From Comamonadaceae bacterium (GTDB taxonomy: Bacteria > Pseudomonadota > Gammaproteobacteria > Burkholderiales > Burkholderiaceae): a stretch of 7,291 nt of DNA. Within the stretch, counting starts at the first letter, position 1. Every line of letters begins with the position of its first letter. This document shows, piece after piece, positions 1 through 7,029 of this stretch. The DNA lies in assembly GCA_947377705.1 (NCBI GenBank), contig CANCGU010000131.1, positions 1 to 7,291 of the forward strand, written 5' to 3'. The notes under the pieces were generated by a model. It did not search any database. It saw only the letters and a program-made list of their open reading frames with translations, and was not told the DNA's origin. The position numbers were made by a program, and so were the translations under genes.

Positions 1-623
1 GCCATCAATGGGCCCAGGCCCATCGACACGGTGGGGAACTGCCAGAACTCAGGCATGAGTTTGGGGTGTGGGTAGCTGGACAAACCTTTGCCATCCACTT
101 CTTGACGGAAGTTGAGCAACTGCTCTTCGGTCAAACGGCCTTCCAGATACGCACGGGCGTACACACCAGGTGAGACGTGGCCTTGGATGTACAAGCAATC
201 GCCACCGTGGTTTTCGTTTTCAGCGTGCCAGAAATGGTTAAAGCCCGCACCAAACATGTGGGCCAAAGAAGCGAAGGAGCCAATGTGACCACCCAGATCG
301 CCACCGTCTTCTGGGTTGTGGCGGTTGGCTTTGACCACCATCGCCATCGCGTTCCAGCGCATGTAGGCGCGCAGGCGCTCTTCAATTTCGATGTTGCCGG
401 GGCAATGCGCTTCTTGATCGGGTTCGATCGTGTTGACGTAGCCGGTGTTGGCTGAGAACGGCATGTCAATGCTGCTCTCACGCGCATGTTCGAGCAATTG
501 CTCTAACAAAAAGTGCGCGCGCTCAGGCCCCTCTGAATTGATGACGGCGGACAAAGCGTCCATCCATTCACGCGTTTCTTGGCTGTCCACATCGTTACGT
601 GGATCGTTCGGTTGTGCTGACAT
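1..623 (-). CDS. aceE: Pyruvate dehydrogenase E1 component, homodimeric type (5' part; continues beyond the left edge)
   Basis: Thiamine-diphosphate-dependent E1 subunit of the cytoplasmic pyruvate dehydrogenase complex. It decarboxylates pyruvate and passes the acetyl group to the lipoyl domains of E2 (AceF). Only the first 207 codons lie in the window, out of roughly 890 usual for the family. The translation begins MSAQPNDPRNDVDSQETREW and follows E. coli AceE closely. Landmarks are the ETREW segment (16-20), GGHIGSFAS with H113 matching E. coli active-site H106, FNHFWHA (128-134), QGHVSPGVYARA with H149 matching H142, and PHPKLMPEFWQFPTVSMGLGP (185-205). The H113-H149 spacing of 36 residues is the same as in E. 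coli. The ThDP-binding motif lies further along, outside the window. The ATG at 623-621 is preceded by a good AGGAG at a 6-base spacing. The gene is divergent from the sensor kinase and shares its upstream region. The reading frame is intact throughout. Confidence 0.97.
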   Translation of the reverse strand, partial: MSAQPNDPRNDVDSQETREWMDALSAVINSEGPERAHFLLEQLLEHARESSIDMPFSANTGYVNTIEPDQEAHCPGNIEIEERLRAYMRWNAMAMVVKANRHNPEDGGDLGGHIGSFASLAHMFGAGFNHFWHAENENHGGDCLYIQGHVSPGVYARAYLEGRLTEEQLLNFRQEVDGKGLSSYPHPKLMPEFWQFPTVSMGLGPLM

Positions 624-629
624 GCTTGT

Positions 630-634
630 CTCCT
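630..634 (-). promoter_or_regulatory. Ribosome binding site of aceE
   Basis: On the minus strand the sequence reads AGGAG, then six bases, then the ATG at 623. It is a near-consensus Shine-Dalgarno site and fixes the aceE start. Confidence 0.8.
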
Positions 635-685
635 CTGTGTTGCACTTGTTTTGACTCGAATGTAAATAGTTTCTCACAAATTCCG

Positions 686-728
686 TAAATTTCAAATAGC
701 GACTATTGATTTCTTATTATGAAATTTA
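686..728. repeat. Nested inverted repeats in the aceE / sensor-kinase intergenic region (possible operator)
   Basis: Two perfect 9-base arms, TAAATTTCA (686-694) and TGAAATTTA (720-728), are separated by 25 bases. Inside lies a second palindrome, AATAG-CGA-CTATT (695-707). The surrounding 661-740 stretch has 19 G/C in 80 bases (about 24%), far below the flanking genes. The arms overlap a possible -10 element for the kinase. This arrangement fits a shared operator for the divergent aceE and kinase promoters. The repeats are seen directly. Operator function, and the identity of any regulator such as the adjacent response regulator, a PDH regulator or IHF, is inference. AT-rich sequence yields short inverted repeats by chance fairly easily. 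Confidence 0.45.
691..720 (+). promoter_or_regulatory. Possible sigma-70 promoter of the sensor kinase / response regulator operon
   Basis: TTCAAA (691-696) as -35 and TATTAT (715-720, 5 of 6 to TATAAT) as -10 are separated by 18 bases, predicting a leader of about 50 bases before the ATG at 777. On the opposite strand a weaker aceE candidate is TTGAGT (740-735) with TAATAA (719-714), but its 15-base spacer is short. AT-rich sequence makes false matches likely, so the placement is tentative. Confidence 0.3.
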
Positions 729-776
729 GTAATTACTCAAAATGATGGTTTACAGGCAGACATAAACTCACCCCAC

Positions 777-3284
777 ATGTCAAAAACATTGCCCTCGTCC
801 CCTCTCACACCGCTCATCAACCGCTGGCGCCATTGGTGGCGTCAACAGCCCCCCAACCGTCAGGACCGCTTCGCGTTCATTGCCCCCTTGGCGGCTGTGG
901 TGCTTTTCATGGCAGCGATCACCACAGCGTTTTGGTATTTGCGTTACGAAGAAATCGTGCGCGAGCAAGAGGTGGTACGCCGTGACGTGGAATACGCACA
1001 GCAGCGTTTACGCTTGCGCTTGCTAGACAAACAAGAACAAATCATGCGCATGGCGCGTGACATTGCCAACAGGGAAACCGATAACAAAGCTTTTTCTGGC
1101 GAAGCCCAAACCCTGCTAAACCAAAGCCCTGAGTTGGCGAGTCTGACGTGGGTGGATGCGCGTCAGCATGTGCATGCCTCCTATGCCAGTGCCAGCAATA
1201 ACTCAACGATGAGTTTTCTCACGGGAAATGTGGTCAGCCATACCGAAACGCTCAACACCTTCCATTTAGCGCGGGACTTGCAGCAACCGGTTTATTCCCA
1301 ACCCATCATCGAGAAGCGCACCAATGCCGCGCCATACACCCACTTGCAATTGCAAGTGCCCATCGTCACGCACGGCAAATTTGAAGGCGTGTTGCTGGCC
1401 GAGTACACGATGGACGGCATGCTGCGATTTGCAGTCCCCAACGAAATTGCCAACCGTTATGCCGTGTCTTTGCGCGATGTGAACAACAACGTGCTTGCAG
1501 GCCAAGCCAACAAAGCACGCCCCAAAGTGACCGAAGTGTTGCCTTGGCTGTTTCAAACCAACGAATACGAGGTGCCCATCACCCCCGTGGGCTACGCCCT
1601 GTCCCTGCACGCGCAGGCGTATCGCACCTCGCAGGGTTTGATTGGCAATGGCGTGTTTTGGCTGGTCGCCGTGCTCAGCGCGATGACCGCTTGGATGTTG
1701 ATTGGCACTTGGCGCCATACCCGCAGGCGTGTGCAAGCACAACAAGCCTTGGTGGTGGAAACCAACTTTCGCCGCGCCATGGAAAACTCCATCCTCACAG
1801 GTATGCGTGCTATGGACCTGAAAGGCCGTATCACTTATGTGAATGCTGCGTTTTGCCAAATGACGGGTTGGACTGAAAACGAGCTGGTGGGGCGTGTGCC
1901 CCCCTTCCCATATTGGCCGGAAGAAGATCGCGATACGCTGGAGCAAAAACTAGCGCAAGAACTTCAAGGCGATACCACCGCCAGCGGATTTCAGGTACGT
2001 GTCAAGCGCAAAAGCGGGGAAGTATTTGATGCGCGCTTGTATGTCTCGCCGCTGGTGGACGCTCGCGGCCAGCAAACGGGTTGGATGACGTCCATGACCG
2101 ACATCACCGAGCCAAACCGCATTCGCGAACAACTCTCTGCCGCACACGACCGCTTCACAACGGTGCTCGAAGGCTTAGACGCCTCCGTGTCCGTAGCCCC
2201 TTTGGGTAGCAAAGAATTGCTGTTTGCCAACAAACTGTATCGCCAATGGTTTGCGACCACCACACAAGGGCACTTGAGCTTGGTGACCCAAGCGGGCCAA
2301 CCCCGCACATTGAGCACTTCAGAAGCCTCCGATGACGACAGTCAAGACCAAGACGATGGTTTGATGGGCCTGCCCACCGAGGGCATCACTGAAACCAAAA
2401 TGGAAAACGCTGAAATTTTCCTGCCAGAGCTGGGCAAGTGGCTGGAAGTGCGTTCGCGTTACCTCAACTGGGTGGATGGACGTTTGGCGCAAATGGTCAT
2501 TGCCTCAGACATCACGCCACGTCGCCAAGCCGAAGAACAAGCGCAAATGCAAGCGGAACGGGCACAGTCGGCGAGTCGACTGATCACCATGGGTGAAATG
2601 GCATCTAGCGTGGCACACGAGTTGAACCAACCCCTCACCGCCATCAGCAACTATTGCAGCGGCATAGTGTCTCGCATCAAAGCGAACAACTTGACTGAGG
2701 AAGAACTGCTCAAGGCCCTAGAGAAAACAGCGCACCAAGCGCAGCGCGCGGGGCAAATTATTCAGCGCATTCGCAGCTTTGTGAAACGCAGCGAGCCCAA
2801 CCGCACCCCCTCTGATGTAGCCGCCATGGTGAGCGAAGCCGTGGAATTGGCGGGCATTGAAATGCGCCGCCGCCAAGTACGCCTCACCCAAGTCGTTGCC
2901 GCGCGGCTGCCCGCTATCAACGTAGACCCCATTTTGATTGAGCAGGTGCTGGTGAATTTGATGCGCAACGCCGCAGAATCGATTGACTTGACCAAACGTC
3001 CGTTGACACAACGCGATGTCGAGCTCAAGGTTTTGCCACGCAGCGAGGAAGGCCAAGCCGTGGTTGAGTTTTCGGTCACTGACACAGGGCGAGGCTTACC
3101 GCCTGAGGTGATGGAACATTTGTTCGAAGCCTTCTTTTCCACCAAGTCCGAGGGCATGGGCATTGGGCTGAATTTGTGCCGTTCCATCGTGGAATCCCAC
3201 CAGGGACGTATGAAAGCCGAGAACATCTACAATGGTGCAGATATCACGGGCTGCCGCTTTTCCTTCTGGATACCGGTCCGATAA
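777..3284 (+). CDS. Membrane-bound PAS-domain sensor histidine kinase (DctS/FixL-like)
   Basis: 835-residue inner-membrane sensor kinase that should autophosphorylate and pass phosphate to the regulator encoded just downstream. Domains in order: basic cytoplasmic N-terminus; TM1 about 32-55; an extracytoplasmic region of about 230 residues (56-286) starting with a charged helix and looking Cache-like; TM2 about 287-309; PAS 1 about 330-450, ending in a DIT motif at 442; a weaker PAS 2 about 452-580, with an acidic loop DDDSQDQDDG at 519-528 and ending DITPRRQ from 578; a short coiled-coil linker; HisKA with VAHELNQPLTAI and phosphoacceptor H614; and HATPase_c with N-box N731, G1 box DTGRGL (769-774), F-box FFSTKSE and G2 box GMGIGL (793-798). 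All catalytic motifs are intact. The ATG at 777 has no clear Shine-Dalgarno, but later Met codons would cut into TM1. Membrane topology and the TRAP transporter gene nearby recall Rhodobacter DctS; the ligand is unknown. Confidence 0.93.
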   Translation: MSKTLPSSPLTPLINRWRHWWRQQPPNRQDRFAFIAPLAAVVLFMAAITTAFWYLRYEEIVREQEVVRRDVEYAQQRLRLRLLDKQEQIMRMARDIANRETDNKAFSGEAQTLLNQSPELASLTWVDARQHVHASYASASNNSTMSFLTGNVVSHTETLNTFHLARDLQQPVYSQPIIEKRTNAAPYTHLQLQVPIVTHGKFEGVLLAEYTMDGMLRFAVPNEIANRYAVSLRDVNNNVLAGQANKARPKVTEVLPWLFQTNEYEVPITPVGYALSLHAQAYRTSQGLIGNGVFWLVAVLSAMTAWMLIGTWRHTRRRVQAQQALVVETNFRRAMENSILTGMRAMDLKGRITYVNAAFCQMTGWTENELVGRVPPFPYWPEEDRDTLEQKLAQELQGDTTASGFQVRVKRKSGEVFDARLYVSPLVDARGQQTGWMTSMTDITEPNRIREQLSAAHDRFTTVLEGLDASVSVAPLGSKELLFANKLYRQWFATTTQGHLSLVTQAGQPRTLSTSEASDDDSQDQDDGLMGLPTEGITETKMENAEIFLPELGKWLEVRSRYLNWVDGRLAQMVIASDITPRRQAEEQAQMQAERAQSASRLITMGEMASSVAHELNQPLTAISNYCSGIVSRIKANNLTEEELLKALEKTAHQAQRAGQIIQRIRSFVKRSEPNRTPSDVAAMVSEAVELAGIEMRRRQVRLTQVVAARLPAINVDPILIEQVLVNLMRNAAESIDLTKRPLTQRDVELKVLPRSEEGQAVVEFSVTDTGRGLPPEVMEHLFEAFFSTKSEGMGIGLNLCRSIVESHQGRMKAENIYNGADITGCRFSFWIPVR

Positions 3285-3286
3285 GG

Positions 3287-3292
3287 TTGGAG
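3287..3292 (+). promoter_or_regulatory. Ribosome binding site that decides the response regulator start
   Basis: TTGGAG lies 2 bases after the kinase stop codon and 8 bases before the ATG at 3301. The spacer is a run of seven T followed by G. This supports 3301 over an in-frame ATG at 3232 that would lie inside the kinase gene and add 23 residues unrelated to a receiver domain. Confidence 0.75.
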
Positions 3293-3300
3293 TTTTTTTG

Positions 3301-3927
3301 ATGAGCTTGATTCCTAAAAAAGGTACGGTCTACGTTGTTGATGATGACGAGGCTGTTCGCGATTCATTGCAATGGTTGTTAGAGGGCAAGGACTACCGTG
3401 TTCGCTGCTTTGACTCTGCAGAAACGTTTCTGAGCCGTTACGACCAGCGAGAAGTGGCTTGCTTGATCGTAGACATCCGCATGGGTGGCATGACGGGCTT
3501 AGAGTTGCAAGACCGTTTGGTCGAACGAAAATCCCCCCTGCCCATCGTCTTCATCACGGGTCATGGTGACGTGCCCATGGCGGTGGACACCATGAAAAAG
3601 GGCGCAATGGACTTCATCCAAAAGCCTTTCGACGAAACGGCTTTGGTGACTTTGGTCGAGCGCATGTTGGCCCAAGCCACTGAGTCGTTTGCCGACTACC
3701 AGCAAGCAGCCAGCCGCGACGCGCTGATGGCCAAGCTGACCACCCGTGAAGCCCAAGTGTTAGAGCGCATCGTGGCCGGTCGCTTGAACAAGCAAATTGC
3801 AGACGACCTCGGCATCAGCATCAAAACGGTGGAAGCGCACCGCGCCAACATCATGGAAAAGCTCAACGCCAACACCGTGGCAGATTTGCTGAAAACGGCA
3901 CTCGGACAAAACACCGCCAAAGTTTAA
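3301..3927 (+). CDS. Two-component response regulator, FixJ/NarL type (LuxR-family HTH)
   Basis: 208-residue cytoplasmic transcription factor, the likely partner of the kinase ending 16 bases upstream. The receiver domain (about 8-122) has the acidic cluster DDD at 14-16, phosphoacceptor D58 in CLIVDIRM, switch threonine T86 in FITGHGD and conserved K108 in FIQKPF. A short linker leads to a LuxR-type helix-turn-helix (about 145-202) containing LTTREAQVLERIVAG, IADDLGISIKTVEAHR and IMEKL, the typical DNA-recognition region. Length and domain order match FixJ, DctR, TtrR and StyR-like regulators. There is no sigma-54 AAA domain, so it is not DctD-like. The ATG at 3301 is chosen because of the strong TTGGAG and because the receiver begins properly a few residues later. 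Co-transcription with the kinase is likely, and the intrinsic terminator follows 36 bases after the stop. Targets are unknown; candidates are its own operon, aceE and the TRAP genes. Confidence 0.94.
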   Translation: MSLIPKKGTVYVVDDDEAVRDSLQWLLEGKDYRVRCFDSAETFLSRYDQREVACLIVDIRMGGMTGLELQDRLVERKSPLPIVFITGHGDVPMAVDTMKKGAMDFIQKPFDETALVTLVERMLAQATESFADYQQAASRDALMAKLTTREAQVLERIVAGRLNKQIADDLGISIKTVEAHRANIMEKLNANTVADLLKTALGQNTAKV

Positions 3928-3963
3928 GCACCCACCTTTGGCACACACTTCAACGCCCCTTTT

Positions 3964-3989
3964 AACGCCCGTATTTCACGGGCGTTTTC
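3964..3989 (+). terminator. Rho-independent terminator after the two-component operon
   Basis: A perfect 9-base-pair stem, AACGCCCGT (3964-3972) with ACGGGCGTT (3978-3986), encloses a 5-base loop ATTTC and runs into TTTTC. It lies 36 bases after the response regulator stop and ends 31 bases before folD. It separates the two transcription units. There is no matching T-run on the other strand, so it is directional. Confidence 0.88.
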
Positions 3990-4013
3990 AATTCAACTTC
4001 CCCTCTGTATACA
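3985..4013 (+). promoter_or_regulatory. Possible folD promoter giving a near-leaderless transcript
   Basis: TTTTCA (3985-3990, 4 of 6 to TTGACA) and TATACA (4008-4013, starts TATA) are separated by exactly 17 bases. The -35 sits in the tail of the preceding terminator. Transcription would begin at about 4020, at or next to the folD ATG at 4021. This agrees with the absence of a Shine-Dalgarno site there. The match is short and unproven. Confidence 0.35.
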
Positions 4014-4020
4014 CAAGACC

Positions 4021-4881
4021 ATGACTGCACAACTCATTGACGGCAACGCCCTCTCCAAACAACTGCGCGCGCAAGTGGCGGCGGACACCGTCAAGCTCAA
4101 AGCCCAAGGCCTCACGCCCGGCTTGGCCGTGGTGCTGGTAGGCGAGAACCCAGCCAGCCAGGTGTATGTGCGCAACAAGGTCAAAGCATGCGAAGAAGCG
4201 GGCTTGCATTCAGTCCTCGAAAAATACGAAGCCACCATGACTGAAGCTGATTTGCTGGCCCGCGTCGACGCGCTCAACAACGACCCCGCCATTCACGGCA
4301 TCTTGGTGCAACTACCCTTGCCTGCCCACATCGACGCGCAAAAAGTGATTGAAGCCATCCGCCCGGCCAAAGACGTGGACGGTTTTCACATCGCCAGCGC
4401 AGGGGCGTTGATGACCGGGATGCCTGGCTTTTGGCCTTGCACACCTTATGGCTGCATGAAGATGCTGGAGAGCATTGGTTACGACCTGAAGGGCAAACAC
4501 GCCGTGGTGATTGGCCGCAGCAACATCGTGGGCAAGCCCATGGCCTTGATGCTCTTGCAGCAAAATGCCACGGTCACCATTTGCCACAGCGGCACGAAAG
4601 ATTTGAAAGCCATGACCCTGCAAGCCGATGTGATCGTGGCGGCTGTGGGCAAACGCAATGTGCTAACCGCCGACATGGTCAAGCCCGGCGCGGTGGTGCT
4701 GGACGTGGGCATGAACCGCAACGATGAAGGCAAACTCTGCGGCGACGTGGACTTTGAAGGCGTGAAAGAAGTCGCCAGCTACATCACCCCCGTGCCCGGC
4801 GGCGTGGGGCCAATGACTATCACGATGTTGTTGGTCAACACCTTGGAATCGGCGCAACGGGCCTTATCTGAGAAGCATTGA
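4021..4881 (+). CDS. folD: Bifunctional methylenetetrahydrofolate dehydrogenase / methenyltetrahydrofolate cyclohydrolase
   Basis: 286-residue cytoplasmic enzyme of one-carbon metabolism. It oxidises 5,10-methylene-THF to 5,10-methenyl-THF with NADP+ and hydrolyses that to 10-formyl-THF for purine and formyl-Met synthesis. Seen in the sequence: the folate-site motif [17 protein letters not shown] with Y49 and catalytic K53; [10 protein letters not shown] with Q97; KDVDGFH with D120; the Rossmann-type dinucleotide motif [12 protein letters not shown] (162-173); and the C-terminal signature [10 protein letters not shown] (257-266). K53, Q97 and D120 correspond to the K54/Q98/D121 active-site set of E. 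coli FolD. Length is normal for the family. No convincing Shine-Dalgarno precedes the ATG at 4021, but the N-terminus ([16 protein letters not shown]) aligns with other FolD starts. The gene follows an intrinsic terminator, so it needs its own promoter. It is probably co-transcribed with prlC, 10 bases downstream. Confidence 0.98.
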   Translation: MTAQLIDGNALSKQLRAQVAADTVKLKAQGLTPGLAVVLVGENPASQVYVRNKVKACEEAGLHSVLEKYEATMTEADLLARVDALNNDPAIHGILVQLPLPAHIDAQKVIEAIRPAKDVDGFHIASAGALMTGMPGFWPCTPYGCMKMLESIGYDLKGKHAVVIGRSNIVGKPMALMLLQQNATVTICHSGTKDLKAMTLQADVIVAAVGKRNVLTADMVKPGAVVLDVGMNRNDEGKLCGDVDFEGVKEVASYITPVPGGVGPMTITMLLVNTLESAQRALSEKH

Positions 4882-4891
4882 AAGTTTTCAC

Positions 4892-6973
4892 ATGACATTC
4901 ACCACCAACCCGCTGCTCAATTTTTTTAATCACCCGCTGTTTGATGCCATCAAGCCAGAGCACATCGCACCTGCACTTGATCAACTCTTGCCTGCGGCCG
5001 ATGCCGCGTTAGAGCAAGTCACTGCAGCAGACTTCCCTGCCGAGTGGAGAGCCATTGCTGCGGTGCTCGATGTGGCGACCGAAAAACTCAGCCGCGCTTG
5101 GGGTGCTGTGAACCACCTGCACTCGGTGGTGGACACGCCCGAGTTGCGCGCCGCCTACACCGAAGCCCTGCCACGCGTGACCGAGTTCTACACACGCTTA
5201 GGCGCAGACGAGCGCTTGTATGCCAAGTACAAGGCCATTGATGTGACCCGCTTGAACGCCGAGCAAAAACATGCGCACACGTTAGCCATGCGCAACTTTG
5301 TGTTGTCGGGCGCTGAGCTGGTGGGTGCGGCCAAAGAACGGTTTGCCGCCATCCAAGAACGCCAGGCCGAGGTGAGCCAAAAGTTCAGCGAAAACGTGCT
5401 CGATGCCACGGACCAATGGACGGCCATCGTCACGACCGAAGAATTGGCGGGCGTACCAGACGATGTGGTGCAAACCACCCGTGCTGCGGCCGAAAAAGAG
5501 GGTTTGGCAGGCCACAAGCTGAATTTGAAAATGCCGTGCTACCTGCCCATCATGCAGTTTGCCCACAGCGCCGCTCTGCGTGAAAAGCTGTACCGTGCTT
5601 ACGCCACCCGTGCGTCTGACCAATCTGAAGCGGTGCAGGCCGGCAAAGCCGAACAAGACAACACCCCTTGGGTCAAAGAAATTTTGGCCTTGCGCCAAGA
5701 AGAAGCACAACTCTTGGGCTACGCCAACTACGCTGAGGTGTCGCTGGCCGCCAAGATGGCGCAGTCACCCGCCGAGGTGATCGCTTTCTTGCGTGACTTG
5801 GCCAAACGCGCCCGTCCTTATGCAGAAAAAGACGTGGCTGAAATGCGTGCCTTTGCTGCCGAACAGCTGAACCTTCAAGACCCACAACCGTGGGACTGGC
5901 CGTACATCGGCGAGAAGCTCAAAGAAGCGCGCTATGCGTTCAGCGAGCAAGAAGTCAAACCTTACTTCACAGCGCCTAAGGTGTTGGCCGGTTTGTTCAA
6001 AATCGTGGAAACCTTGTTTGAGGTGAGCATTCGCCGCGACGAAGCCCCTGTGTGGCACCCAGCGGTTGAGTTTTACCGCATCGAGCGCCACACCGAAGAA
6101 ACTCGGGCACGCGGTTTGCCGCCAGTGTTGGTGGGTCAGTTCTACCTCGACCCCGGGGCTCGCGCCGGCAAGCGCGGCGGTGCGTGGATGGACGATGTGC
6201 GCGCCCGTTGGTTGCGCCCCGATACCAACACCTTGCAAACCCCCGTTGCTCACCTGGTGTGCAACTTTGCCGAAAGCGTGGGCAACAAACCACCGCTGCT
6301 CACGCATGACGACGTGATCACCCTCTTCCACGAATGCGGCCACGGCTTGCACCACATGCTGACACAAGTGAACGAACGCGATGTATCAGGCATCAGCGGT
6401 GTGGAATGGGATGCGGTGGAACTGCCCAGCCAGTTCATGGAAAACTTCTGCTGGGAGTGGCCCGTGCTGCGTCACATGACCTCGCATGTCGACACAGGTG
6501 AGCCATTGCCACGCGAACTGTTCGACAAAATGCTGGCGGCCAAAAACTTCCAGAGCGGTTTACAAACGCTGCGTCAAATTGAGTTCTCGTTGGTGGACAT
6601 GCGTTTGCATACTGAAAGCGAAAAAGCACAAGACTTCATACAAGTGCTGCGCGACGTGCGTGCCGAAGTGGCCGTTTTGCAAAGCCCTGCGTGGGGCCGC
6701 ACGCTGCACACCTTTAGCCACATTTTTGCAGGCGGCTATGCGGCGGGCTATTACAGCTACAAGTGGGCTGAGGTGCTGAGTGCCGACGCCTACGCTGCGT
6801 TTGAAGAAACCGCAGGCGCCGATGGAGAGCCCAGCATTGACACAGGTCGCCGCTACAGAGAAACCATCCTCGAAGTCGGTGGTAGCCGTCCCGCGATGGA
6901 ATCGTTCAAAGCCTTCCGTGGCCGCGAGCCTCAGCTTGATGCACTGCTGCGCCACCAAGGCATGAGCCACTGA
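4892..6973 (+). CDS. prlC: Oligopeptidase A, M3-family zinc metallopeptidase
   Basis: 693-residue cytoplasmic zinc endopeptidase (also called OpdA) that degrades oligopeptides, including cleaved signal peptides in E. coli. The protein aligns along its whole length with E. coli PrlC (680 residues), from the start TNPLLNFF to the end FRGREPQLDALLRHQGM. The zinc site is HECGH, with H480, E481 and H484; E. coli has HEFGH. The third ligand is E510 in WDAVELPSQFMENF, at the same 26-residue spacing as in E. coli. The substrate-binding segment SHIFAGGYAAGYYSY carries H610, Y616, Y620 and Y621. Compared with E. coli, a segment of about ten extra residues (around 403-416) precedes FYLDPGARAGKRGGAWMDD, where E. 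coli has FYLDLYAR. The ATG at 4892 has only a weak GAAAG upstream, and translational coupling to folD (10-base gap) is likely. The frame is intact. Confidence 0.97.
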   Translation: MTFTTNPLLNFFNHPLFDAIKPEHIAPALDQLLPAADAALEQVTAADFPAEWRAIAAVLDVATEKLSRAWGAVNHLHSVVDTPELRAAYTEALPRVTEFYTRLGADERLYAKYKAIDVTRLNAEQKHAHTLAMRNFVLSGAELVGAAKERFAAIQERQAEVSQKFSENVLDATDQWTAIVTTEELAGVPDDVVQTTRAAAEKEGLAGHKLNLKMPCYLPIMQFAHSAALREKLYRAYATRASDQSEAVQAGKAEQDNTPWVKEILALRQEEAQLLGYANYAEVSLAAKMAQSPAEVIAFLRDLAKRARPYAEKDVAEMRAFAAEQLNLQDPQPWDWPYIGEKLKEARYAFSEQEVKPYFTAPKVLAGLFKIVETLFEVSIRRDEAPVWHPAVEFYRIERHTEETRARGLPPVLVGQFYLDPGARAGKRGGAWMDDVRARWLRPDTNTLQTPVAHLVCNFAESVGNKPPLLTHDDVITLFHECGHGLHHMLTQVNERDVSGISGVEWDAVELPSQFMENFCWEWPVLRHMTSHVDTGEPLPRELFDKMLAAKNFQSGLQTLRQIEFSLVDMRLHTESEKAQDFIQVLRDVRAEVAVLQSPAWGRTLHTFSHIFAGGYAAGYYSYKWAEVLSADAYAAFEETAGADGEPSIDTGRRYRETILEVGGSRPAMESFKAFRGREPQLDALLRHQGMSH

Positions 6974-6990
6974 GCCCAGGACTCTCCAGC

Positions 6991-7009
6991 GCGCGCGTAA
7001 CACGCGCAC
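6991..7009. other. GC-rich hairpin downstream of prlC, not a classical terminator
   Basis: GCGCGT (6993-6998) and ACGCGC (7002-7007) form a perfect 6-base-pair stem with loop AAC, extendable past one mismatch to a further G-C pair. It lies 19 bases after the prlC stop and has no T-run after it. It could stabilise the 3' end of the folD-prlC message or assist factor-dependent termination. No terminator is claimed. Confidence 0.3.
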
Positions 7010-7020
7010 TGTGAGCGCCG

Positions 7021-7029
7021 TGCTAAAGT
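7021..7029 (+). promoter_or_regulatory. Possible extended -10 element upstream of the TRAP small permease gene
   Basis: TGC followed by TAAAGT (7024-7029) matches the extended -10 pattern TGnTANANT and lies about 35 bases before the ATG at 7065. No convincing -35 is seen about 17 bases upstream, where the sequence is the GC hairpin. It would allow the transporter to be transcribed separately from prlC. The evidence is weak. Confidence 0.25.

Noticed and set aside
177..455. A 92-codon plus-strand frame at the left edge
   Set aside because: It is antisense to aceE, whose minus-strand translation matches pyruvate dehydrogenase E1 residue by residue.
706..719. FNR-like site TTGAT-N4-TATTA in the intergenic region
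   Set aside because: Only the left half matches TTGAT-N4-ATCAA. The right half does not, so an FNR operator cannot be claimed.
1266..1946. A 226-codon open frame on the minus strand opposite the sensor kinase
   Set aside because: The plus strand encodes an intact kinase with recognisable domains over the same bases. The minus-strand product has no recognisable motif and is rich in His, Gln and Gly as expected of an antisense shadow.
1770..2130. Heme-binding FixL-type oxygen-sensing PAS
   Set aside because: The first PAS domain looks like a generic PAS/PAC domain. I could not identify the FixL proximal heme histidine context, so oxygen sensing is not supported.
3266..3299. Possible terminator between kinase and regulator because of the seven-T run
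   Set aside because: No stable stem precedes the T-run; only 3-base-pair complementarities around ACCGGT were found. The T-run is better explained as the ribosome-binding-site spacer.
3232..3300. An earlier ATG start for the response regulator that would overlap the kinase gene
   Set aside because: The extra 23 residues are kinase-coding sequence in another frame, with no receiver homology. The ATG at 3301 has a strong, well-spaced TTGGAG.
5765..6367. A 200-codon open frame on the minus strand opposite prlC
   Set aside because: It lies entirely against the conserved zinc peptidase, including its HECGH site, and shows no domain or ribosome binding site. It is a by-product of codon bias.
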